Shown here: in pieces, positions 15,286-20,467 of the stretch | Layout: the number at the start of each line of letters is the position of its first letter | Position numbering within the stretch: position 1 is the stretch's first letter | Source of the DNA: Patescibacteria group bacterium | GTDB lineage: Bacteria; Patescibacteriota; Minisyncoccia; Phycocordibacterales; DATDWN01 | Direction: 5' to 3' | Assembly: GCA_030917185.1 (NCBI GenBank) | Contig: JAUPVF010000024.1 | Location: forward strand, 1 to 20,467 | Length of the DNA: 20,467 nucleotides | Notes under the pieces: generated by a model | Told to the model about the DNA's origin: nothing | The model's input: only the letters and a program-made list of their open reading frames with translations | The model's database searches: none | Translations under genes and position numbers: made by a program

Positions 15286-16188
15286 ATGAATATAAAAGGA
15301 TACAAAAAAATATATGCAATTATCGGACTTGTTTTATATCTATGCACATATAGTGGTTTAACTGTATCCGCTCAGACACTACCAGACTATACCGTACTTG
15401 CACCACTACCAGGCACGACACAAGACTGTAACCAGAATGACCCGAATGCAAATTGTAAGACAAACCTCAAAACATATTTAGAGGGAATGTTTAAGTTGTT
15501 AATAGGAGTATCAGCAATACTCGCCTTTGTTATGCTTGTGTATGCAGGGTTTCTCTATACCACAAGCGAGGGGGTAGGTCAGACAACCAATGCACGCTCC
15601 AAAATAGAGGATGCTATATGGGGTCTTGTGTTAGTGATTGGTGCGTACGCTATATTAAACACCATTAATCCTAAGATACTAGAATTTAATTTAAGTATAA
15701 AACGACCAGAATTACGGGCATCCGTACAAGGAGGAAGTGTTACCTTAACAAGATCAAAAGATATTGTTTATGATTCATGTTCAACTTGTGTAAAATTTTC
15801 TGACCTTCAAATTAATACGAGTGGTAGCGCTGATGGTACTGGAATAGAATCTAGTTTTGCAAAAGAGTTATCAACTCTAAACAGTTCTCTACCCAAATAC
15901 TCTTGGACTGTAACAGAAGGTTGGCCCCCATCAATAAATCACCAAGACCCATGCCATAAAAATGGAACATGTGTAGATGCTGCATTAAAGGAGCCCACCC
16001 CAGCAAACATTATTGATTTCCTAAATAAATCAAAATCTGCTGGTTTAAATAGTACTTACGAAGTTACAACTCAAGCAGAACTAGATGCTTTGAAAGCAGC
16101 TAATGTTCCAATTGTATTGTGTGCAAGCGGGGGAGGGGCCTGCTTAAATGTCAAAGCCACAGGTCAACATTTTCATATAAAACCTTAA
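15286..16188 (+). CDS. VirB2-like T4SS pilin fused to an M15 peptidase-like C-terminal domain
   Basis: A 300-residue protein. A signal-like segment (about 9-29, ending 'TVSA|QT') is followed by a VirB2/TrbC-type core of two transmembrane helices (about 67-91 'MFKLLIGVSAILAFVMLVYAGFLY', and 109-128) joined by the short loop 'TTSEGVGQTTNARSKIE'. The C-terminal domain (about 160-300) has a layout resembling M15/VanY-type zinc peptidases: 'H224-x-x-G-x-C-x-D231' (compare S-x-H-x-x-G-x-A-x-D) and a final 'QHFHIKP' with H295/H297. The expected acid three residues before the terminal zinc His is not evident, so it may bind rather than cut. Paired cysteines (165/168, 223/229 and two near 280) suggest disulfides outside the cell. 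VirB2 pilins normally have no such domain. Start: ATG 9 bp after the previous stop. Confidence 0.75.
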   Translation: MNIKGYKKIYAIIGLVLYLCTYSGLTVSAQTLPDYTVLAPLPGTTQDCNQNDPNANCKTNLKTYLEGMFKLLIGVSAILAFVMLVYAGFLYTTSEGVGQTTNARSKIEDAIWGLVLVIGAYAILNTINPKILEFNLSIKRPELRASVQGGSVTLTRSKDIVYDSCSTCVKFSDLQINTSGSADGTGIESSFAKELSTLNSSLPKYSWTVTEGWPPSINHQDPCHKNGTCVDAALKEPTPANIIDFLNKSKSAGLNSTYEVTTQAELDALKAANVPIVLCASGGGACLNVKATGQHFHIKP

Positions 16189-16197
16189 AATCATTCA

Positions 16198-17907
16198 ATG
16201 GATAAGAAAAAAATAATCATTATTATATTTGGTACACTAGCAGTTCTTTTGGTTTTGTTTGTGTTTTTTATGTATACCATTCAGTCCAATGAGGCAACTT
16301 CTGCTGGCAAATCACTAAGTTTTAGAGATTTTTTTGGTTTTGGGGATACTTCATCAGAACAAACAGCAGGTACAAATGCAAATCAGAATACAAACTCAAA
16401 TAGCAACAGCACTACCACTAACAGTGATGGTAATAATGGTAGTAACCCTATAGGAAACGGTACAAGCACCCCAAATGGCTCTGGGACAACAGCAAGTAGT
16501 ACGAGTGGGGGAAATAGTGGAACTAGTGGTTCTGGATATAAACCGTTTAATCCACTCAGTACCACAACTGTATCACAAAACAATTCGGGATCTTCTTCTG
16601 GGTCAGGCTCAAGTGGGGGAAGTGGAGGAGGTACTGGCTCAGGACAAAATGGCTCTAATACCGCTAATCAAGATAAACAAACAAGTAAAAGTATTTTACA
16701 AAAACTTGGAGATTTATGGACAAGTGTTACTGGTATTTTTACTGGTGGATCTGGCTCCAGTTCTGGATCGGGCTCAAGTGGGGGAAGTAGTGGTTTTTCA
16801 TTTAAGCAATTCTTTCCATTTGGAGGTTCAGAAACCAATAATGTTCCTGCAACATCTACCACAACCAAAAACACAACTGGAAATGGTGAAGAACAAACAG
16901 ATATAGATTCATCAATTGACCAAAATCCAGAGGAGAGACTACGTAAATTATCAACAGAATTTGTGGCTGGTATTGGGGTATACAACACAACAAACGGAAC
17001 ATTGGTACGTCATGTTGAACGGGCAACTGGTCATGTTTATGAGACGGAACTTTTTTCGGCACAACAGAGACGTATTTCAAACACAACAATCCCGCTCCTC
17101 TATGAAGCAATATGGGGAAATGATGCAAAAACATTTATTGCTCAATATCTTGGTACAGATGACACAACTATAAGTTCTTACATCATTACTGTTGCAAATA
17201 AACAACGTGGTAGTGTTTTGGATACAAACATTTTATCAGTATCTAGTTTGAAGGATAATCTGTTTTATCTCAAACAATCAGGTACAGGATCTGTTGGGAT
17301 TGTATCAAAAATGGATGGCACCTCTCGTAAACAAATATGGAGTTCACCATTAAAAGAATTGAATTCTCAATTTGTGAGTCCTCAAACAGTCGCCCTAACA
17401 ACAAAACCACACCCAAATGTTCCTGGGTATATGTACGCAGTCCAAACAAGCACAGGAGTATTCAAAAAAATACTTGGTAATATACCGGGTCTGTCAGCCC
17501 TTATGTCTACTGATGAAAAACGAGTGCTGTACCTTTCTCAGTCAAGTGGTGCCGAATTATACACATATAGCATACCTGAACGGGCAAGTAGTAGACTTAA
17601 CCCTGTAACATTCCCTGAAAAATGTGTATGGAGTAAAAAAGAACCAAATATTGTGTACTGTGCAGTGCCTCAGCAGTTATTAGGCGCTAATAGTCTGACA
17701 AACTGGTACATGGGGGGAGTTAGTTATATGGATGATATTTGGAAATATGATCTGGATGATAACACATCGTCAGTTGTTATGAACTTATCGGACGAGAGTG
17801 GGGAAAAAATTGATGTTATCAAACCTATATTAAGTGATGATGAAAAGTATCTGGTATTTATAAATAAAATAGATGGTGCACCTTGGAGTCTCGACTTAAC
17901 TCAATAA
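16198..17907 (+). CDS. Membrane-anchored protein with Ser/Gly/Thr-rich stalk and beta-propeller-like C-terminal domain
   Basis: A 569-residue protein. A single transmembrane anchor (about 6-28, 'IIIIIFGTLAVLLVLFVFFMY') precedes a low-complexity Asn/Ser/Thr/Gly stalk (about 50-235). The stalk is bracketed by two near-identical aromatic motifs, S-F-R-D-F-F-G-F-G (41-49) and S-F-K-Q-F-F-P-F-G (201-209). The C-terminal 330 residues are beta-rich with repeated strands such as 'ALMSTDEKRVLYLSQSSGAELYTYSIPERASSRLNP' and 'PILSDDEKYLVFINKIDGAPWSLDL', the pattern of TolB/WD40-like propeller blades. Two cysteines lie near 480-490. I know of no catalytic role; surface binding is the natural reading. It is the last gene of the locus, 9 bp after the pilin-fusion gene, and its stop lies within a terminator stem. 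Confidence 0.75.
   Translation: MDKKKIIIIIFGTLAVLLVLFVFFMYTIQSNEATSAGKSLSFRDFFGFGDTSSEQTAGTNANQNTNSNSNSTTTNSDGNNGSNPIGNGTSTPNGSGTTASSTSGGNSGTSGSGYKPFNPLSTTTVSQNNSGSSSGSGSSGGSGGGTGSGQNGSNTANQDKQTSKSILQKLGDLWTSVTGIFTGGSGSSSGSGSSGGSSGFSFKQFFPFGGSETNNVPATSTTTKNTTGNGEEQTDIDSSIDQNPEERLRKLSTEFVAGIGVYNTTNGTLVRHVERATGHVYETELFSAQQRRISNTTIPLLYEAIWGNDAKTFIAQYLGTDDTTISSYIITVANKQRGSVLDTNILSVSSLKDNLFYLKQSGTGSVGIVSKMDGTSRKQIWSSPLKELNSQFVSPQTVALTTKPHPNVPGYMYAVQTSTGVFKKILGNIPGLSALMSTDEKRVLYLSQSSGAELYTYSIPERASSRLNPVTFPEKCVWSKKEPNIVYCAVPQQLLGANSLTNWYMGGVSYMDDIWKYDLDDNTSSVVMNLSDESGEKIDVIKPILSDDEKYLVFINKIDGAPWSLDLTQ
16606..16788 (+). repeat. Direct 18-bp repeat pair in the stalk-coding region
   Basis: GGCTCAAGTGGGGGAAGT occurs at 16606-16623 and again at 16771-16788, each within a longer stretch coding for a Gly/Ser segment of about a dozen residues (G-S-S-S-G-S-G-S-S-G-G-S). 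The exact nucleotide identity, 165 bp apart, points to recent duplication or recombination and to possible stalk-length variation between strains. Confidence 0.7.
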
Positions 17908-17945
17908 TAAAAACTCCCTAAAACACTTTAGGGAGTTTTTATTAT
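17904..17945. terminator. Bidirectional intrinsic terminator between the T4SS-like locus and yidC
   Basis: A perfect 19-bp inverted repeat (17904-17922 with 17927-17945) with a 4-base loop ACAC. The core CTCCCTAAA/TTTAGGGAG is flanked by A5 and T5 runs, so it works in both directions. The stop codon of the beta-propeller-like gene (17905-17907) is part of the left arm, and yidC ends 13 bp beyond the right arm on the other strand. Confidence 0.92.
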
Positions 17946-17957
17946 AAACAATAGGTA

Positions 17958-18692
17958 TTAGATAACCACTGGGGGTGCTTGATGATATTTCTTTTTAATA
18001 TACATTTCCTGAACAATAGAAAAAACATTGCTTGTAATCCAATACAAAGAAAGGGCACCGGAAATACTATATGAAATAAAGGTAACCACAATAGGGAAGA
18101 AGTATTTCATTTGAACAGCCATGGCTTTAGCAATATCCTGTTGCATACCACTACCACTTGGTTGTGTTTGGGCGGTATTCGCTAAACTAATCTGAAAATA
18201 TGTAGTTAACCCTGCAATAATAGCCAATAATATACTTTTTTGTGAGATATTAATCAGATTAAGAAACATCATATTGATACTGGTTGGAATAGCAACGAAA
18301 CTATATAACCACGCGGTTTTTACTTCTGGTAAGCCAGATTTAAGAAACACCTGATATAAACCAATGATAATTGGTAACTGAATAATCAAAATTAAAATAC
18401 CAGCAAAAGGATTGATGCCTTTTTCTTTATAATATTCTATTGTTTTTTTTGATAACTCCTCTTTATTGTCTTTATATGTATCTTTGATGATTTGTAGATC
18501 CTTCTCAACACTTTTCATTTCTATTTGAGATTTTGATGCTTTAATTGAGAGGGGAAGGAGGACAAATTTTATAATAGTAGTAAAAACAATAACAATTACT
18601 CCTGCATCAGCAAAGGGGATATACCCCATGAGTAAAATTAATCCGTTATAAAGTGGTTGAAAAATTGTTGCATTAAAAAATGAAGAAATCAT
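17958..18692 (-). CDS. yidC: YidC/Oxa1 family membrane protein insertase
   Basis: A 244-residue insertase, the short Gram-positive/CPR form without the large periplasmic domain. Visible landmarks: the N-terminal segment 'FQPLYNGLILLMGYIPFADAGVIVIVFTTIIKFVLLPLSIKASKSQIEM' (TM plus start of the cytoplasmic hairpin), the charged cytoplasmic coiled hairpin (about 55-92), 'GINPFAGILILIIQLPIIIGLYQVFL' and 'FPIVVTFISYSISGALSLYWITSNVFSIVQEMYI'. The groove position that is usually Arg (Arg366 in E. coli by my alignment) is Lys42 here, a conservative swap. There is no lipobox cysteine. It inserts and folds inner-membrane proteins, which would include the polytopic T4SS-like subunits nearby. It follows rnpA by 7 bp but also has its own extended -10 box overlapping the rnpA stop. 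Confidence 0.93.
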   Translation of the reverse strand: MISSFFNATIFQPLYNGLILLMGYIPFADAGVIVIVFTTIIKFVLLPLSIKASKSQIEMKSVEKDLQIIKDTYKDNKEELSKKTIEYYKEKGINPFAGILILIIQLPIIIGLYQVFLKSGLPEVKTAWLYSFVAIPTSINMMFLNLINISQKSILLAIIAGLTTYFQISLANTAQTQPSGSGMQQDIAKAMAVQMKYFFPIVVTFISYSISGALSLYWITSNVFSIVQEMYIKKKYHQAPPVVI

Positions 18693-18698
18693 AAAGGT

Positions 18699-18707
18699 AT
18701 CATATCA
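18699..18707 (-). promoter_or_regulatory. Extended -10 promoter of yidC, overlapping the rnpA stop codon
   Basis: On the minus strand TGA (18707-18705) precedes TATGAT (18704-18699), then ACCTTT and ATG at 18692, the same N6 spacing as other genes here. The rnpA TGA stop (18702-18700) is embedded in the hexamer. yidC could therefore be made both from the rpmH-rnpA transcript and from its own leaderless transcript. Confidence 0.6.
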
Positions 18708-19038
18708 CACTAGCCGAACCTAACAAGAAAACTATCTCTTTTTCAAGATCTTTGTATGTAACAGGATAAACCGCCTTTTTGAAAGAAAAAAAACATAAAA
18801 GCGAAGGTTTTGTTTGTTTTATATATTTTGAGACAACAGAATATCCTTGCCGTCTATACTTATTTCTATCAACAGCATGTTTACAAATCTTTTTTGACAC
18901 AGAAAAAGAGAATTTACTCGGGGATGATGTCTCTAAAATAGCCTTGTAGAGCAGTAAATGTGTAGAATTGAAGCGTTTCCCATTTGATATTATTTGTGGA
19001 AACAACTTTCGTTCAATTCTCCTCTGTTTAGGAAGCAT
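18700..19038 (-). CDS. rnpA: Ribonuclease P protein component
   Basis: A 112-residue protein of normal RnpA length. It has the opening 'MLPKQRRIERK', a central 'FSFSVSKKICKHAVDRNKYRRQGYSVV' (about 43-69) that is the RNR RNA-binding motif of the family, and a short C-terminal beta/alpha part. It binds the catalytic RNase P RNA and helps mature tRNA 5' ends. I chose the ATG one base after the rpmH stop; a TTG start 12 bases earlier would overlap rpmH and add four residues with no family support. It sits between rpmH and yidC as in most bacteria. The RNase P RNA is not in this window. Confidence 0.92.
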   Translation of the reverse strand: MLPKQRRIERKLFPQIISNGKRFNSTHLLLYKAILETSSPSKFSFSVSKKICKHAVDRNKYRRQGYSVVSKYIKQTKPSLLCFFSFKKAVYPVTYKDLEKEIVFLLGSASVI

Positions 19039-19039
19039 G

Positions 19040-19183
19040 TTACTTTCCAACAGTACTCAATGCCTTGCGACCTTTTCGGCGTCGGCGAAGCAGGGTATTC
19101 CGTCCTGTTTTTGACTTACTACGCACAAGAAATCCGTGTGCTTTTGCTCTTTTTCTTTTTTTTGGTTGGTAGGTTTGTGACAT
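19040..19183 (-). CDS. rpmH: 50S ribosomal protein bL34
   Basis: A 47-residue, strongly basic protein: 'MSQTYQPKKRKRAKAHGFLV' then 'RSKSKTGRNTLLRRRRKGRK' and 'ALSTVGK'. This matches bL34 almost position for position (T-Y-Q-P, R-x-H-G-F, R...T-x-x-G-R...L-x-R-R-R-x-K-G-R-x-x-L-S). It is a late-assembling large-subunit protein. It stops one base before rnpA starts, forming a tight rpmH-rnpA pair divergent from dnaA across the probable origin. Ser follows the initiator Met where many homologues have Lys. No Shine-Dalgarno sequence precedes it. Confidence 0.95.
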   Translation of the reverse strand: MSQTYQPKKRKRAKAHGFLVRSKSKTGRNTLLRRRRKGRKALSTVGK

Positions 19184-19222
19184 AAAATGCAATTAATTAC
19201 CTGTATAAAAGTTCTCAACAAG

Positions 19223-19231
19223 TTATACACA
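19223..19231 (+). promoter_or_regulatory. DnaA box
   Basis: TTATACACA is an exact match to the consensus TTATNCACA. It lies about 70 bp upstream of the dnaA start and about 40 bp upstream of rpmH on the other strand. DnaA bound here could serve both origin firing and autoregulation of dnaA. Confidence 0.75.
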
Positions 19232-19285
19232 TATTATTAACATATTTGAAGGTTTTTAACAAGTATTATAATTTTGTATTACCTA

Positions 19286-19291
19286 TATAAT
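19286..19291 (+). promoter_or_regulatory. -10 box of the dnaA promoter
   Basis: Consensus TATAAT followed by eight bases (GTTCACAT) and the dnaA ATG at 19300. No TGN precedes it and no clear -35 is seen. The predicted transcript has a leader of one or two bases at most. Confidence 0.65.
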
Positions 19292-19299
19292 GTTCACAT

Positions 19300-20467
19300 A
19301 TGGATAACAAAAAATTATGGGATAGTGTACTGGTTGAAATGGAGTTGAGTCTATCTAAACCAAACTTTAACACATGGTTCAAAGATACCAACATTATCAA
19401 ACAAGAAGAAGGGGCGGTATATGTTAGTGTTCCCAATACGTTTGTCCAAGACTGGTTAACAAATAAGTTCCATAATCTTATTTTGAAATCACTCCGAACC
19501 ATTTCTCCTCATATTCAATCTCTCCATTATGTTATCTCTAAAGATGAATCAAAACTAAAACAGCAAATTGCTGATAAAATGCCTCATATTAATAAAGAAC
19601 TCCCAATACAGGACTTCTATATTAATAGAGAAGATAATCTTAACCCACGATATACATTTGATACTTTTATTGTAGGACCATTCAATGAATTTGCCCATGC
19701 TGCTGCCCAAGCAGTTATAAAAAAACCAGGTATTGTTTATAATCCATTGTTTATCTATGGAAATACAGGGCATGGAAAAACACACCTCATTCAAGCAGTA
19801 GGGAACTATATAAAAAACACGAGTAATAAAAAGGTTTTCTACACAACATCAGAAAAATTTGGTCAGGAGTATTTGAACGCTATTCAACTCAATAAACCAA
19901 ACTTTTTCAAAGAAAAATATAGAAAATATGATGTTTTAATTATGGATGATATTCAATTCTTTTCTGATAAATGGAAAACTCAAGAGGAGTTATTTCATCT
20001 CTTTAACCATTTATACGAGAATAACAAACAGATTATATTTTCATCAGATAAGCACCCTGGCCTCATCCAAGACCTAGAAGATCGCCTTAAATCACGCTTT
20101 AGTGCAGGTATGATTGTTGATATTCCTGCACCTGACGTAGAATCTCGATCTGCTATCATTCGTACCAAATCAAATACTCATCCATTTCCACCATCACAAG
20201 AGATTATTGATTATATTGCTCATTCTGTTGTTGGTAATATTCGTGAACTTGAAGGTGTTGTTAACTCTATTTTATGTCAAACACAGTTAAAAAACAGGGA
20301 ATTAACACTAGCAGAAGTAAAAAATTTTGTTAAAAACAATGCAAAACCTAAAAAATTAGTTTCAACAAAAGAAGTAGTAAAAACGGTTGCTGAGTTTTAT
20401 AACATAGAAGAACAAACTGAGTATGATAAAAAACGTAAAAATGAAATAATAAAACCTAGTCAGGTGT
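19300..20467 (+). CDS. dnaA: Chromosomal replication initiator DnaA (3' end cut by window edge)
   Basis: 389 codons are visible; the end is outside the window. Domain I is about 1-80 ('LWDSVLVEMELSLSKPNFNTWF'), followed by a short linker and AAA+ domain III from about 118: Walker A 'GNTGHGKT' (154-161), Walker B 'LIMDDIQF' (213-220), sensor 1 'IFSSDKHP' and the box VII arginine-finger region 'LEDRLKSRF' (259-267), then 'GNIRELEG' (sensor 2). Domain IV, which binds DnaA boxes, begins near 'VVKTVAEFYNI' and is truncated. The Walker A loop has N-T-G-H where most DnaA proteins have G-x-G-L, still a valid P-loop. It should unwind the adjacent origin. The start is fixed by the -10 box eight bases upstream and by the 'MDNKKLWDSV' domain I opening. 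Confidence 0.96.
   Translation, partial: MDNKKLWDSVLVEMELSLSKPNFNTWFKDTNIIKQEEGAVYVSVPNTFVQDWLTNKFHNLILKSLRTISPHIQSLHYVISKDESKLKQQIADKMPHINKELPIQDFYINREDNLNPRYTFDTFIVGPFNEFAHAAAQAVIKKPGIVYNPLFIYGNTGHGKTHLIQAVGNYIKNTSNKKVFYTTSEKFGQEYLNAIQLNKPNFFKEKYRKYDVLIMDDIQFFSDKWKTQEELFHLFNHLYENNKQIIFSSDKHPGLIQDLEDRLKSRFSAGMIVDIPAPDVESRSAIIRTKSNTHPFPPSQEIIDYIAHSVVGNIRELEGVVNSILCQTQLKNRELTLAEVKNFVKNNAKPKKLVSTKEVVKTVAEFYNIEEQTEYDKKRKNEIIKPSQV

Larger units (their letters stand above)
19184..19299. other. Probable chromosomal origin region (oriC) between rpmH and dnaA
   Basis: A 116-bp, extremely AT-rich gap in the classical rpmH-dnaA arrangement. It holds one perfect DnaA box, a direct repeat AACAAGT (19217-19223 and 19258-19264), and A/T-only runs such as the stretch around 19265-19280 that could serve as an unwinding element. 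A near-box (one mismatch, TTATCCATA on the minus strand, 19299-19307) overlaps the dnaA start. It is short for an origin with a single clear box; other boxes may lie downstream of dnaA, outside the window. Confidence 0.55.

Noticed and set aside
19039..19050. TTG start for rnpA overlapping rpmH
   Set aside because: It adds four residues without family support; an ATG lies one base after the rpmH stop.
1..20467. CRISPR arrays, tRNA or rRNA genes
   Set aside because: I saw no regularly spaced repeats and no tRNA-like cloverleaf or rRNA segment; no intergenic gap exceeds about 260 bp.
1..20467. Alternative genetic code (TGA read as Gly) as in some CPR lineages
   Set aside because: No long gene contains in-frame TGA, and rnpA ends properly at a TGA, so the standard code fits.

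Overview
The window looks like a chromosome segment of an uncultivated, host-associated bacterium of the Candidate Phyla Radiation (Patescibacteria, most likely a Parcubacteria/Paceibacteria-type lineage). Reasons: AT-rich DNA, very dense packing with gaps of only a few bases, a standard-code gene set (no in-frame TGA inside the long genes, and TGA used as a stop), and a secreted protein whose peptidoglycan-binding domain carries the 'YQ.RY..EILAP..LTKGTG.VG..TRAYLN' signature I associate with this group. A type IV secretion (T4SS)-like gene set of the style these genomes carry is also present. The lineage call is an inference; there is no rRNA in the window.

Layout. 1-308: end of a YifB/ComM-type AAA+ gene. 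305-1411 (minus): LysM-LysM-M23 cell-wall hydrolase, sharing a CTAG with the preceding gene at the convergent stops. 1558-3498: UvrD/PcrA-type helicase. 3521-3721: a GC-richer palindromic element with 15-bp perfect terminal inverted repeats. 3760-4551: rsmA. 4533-4574: bidirectional terminator. 4588-6066 (minus): secreted peptidoglycan-binding/Ig-like protein, divergent across a 47-bp double promoter from 6114-6920, a membrane-anchored unknown. 6991-17907: T4SS-like locus (secreted unknown, VirB6/TrbL-like channel with long charged tail, acidic unknown, PrgI/VirB3-like, separate VirB4 N-domain, VirB4 ATPase, secreted Ig-like protein, VirB2-like pilin fused to an M15-peptidase-like domain, membrane-anchored beta-propeller-like protein). 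17904-17945: bidirectional terminator. 17958-19183 (minus): yidC-rnpA-rpmH. 19184-19299: AT-rich probable origin region with one perfect DnaA box. 19300 to the end: dnaA (truncated by the window edge).

How it fits together. The origin-proximal housekeeping block (dnaA / rpmH-rnpA-yidC) is canonical. The T4SS-like genes supply an inner-membrane channel, a VirB3-like partner, a VirB4 motor, a two-TM pilin and several exported proteins. No relaxase, VirD4 coupling protein or VirB11 is in the window, so cargo and role (DNA uptake, protein export, host attachment) stay open. The ComM-like gene, M23 hydrolase and peptidoglycan-binding protein could act with it, but that is only inferred from position.

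The most striking signal is regulatory. Six starts follow the same template: an extended -10 (TGN + TATAAT-like hexamer) followed by exactly six bases (seven in one case) and then ATG, so the predicted transcript starts at or next to the start codon. dnaA has a close variant without the TGN. No gene has a convincing Shine-Dalgarno sequence, and genes inside the T4SS operon are separated by only 3-9 bases. This implies leaderless initiation plus coupled reinitiation.
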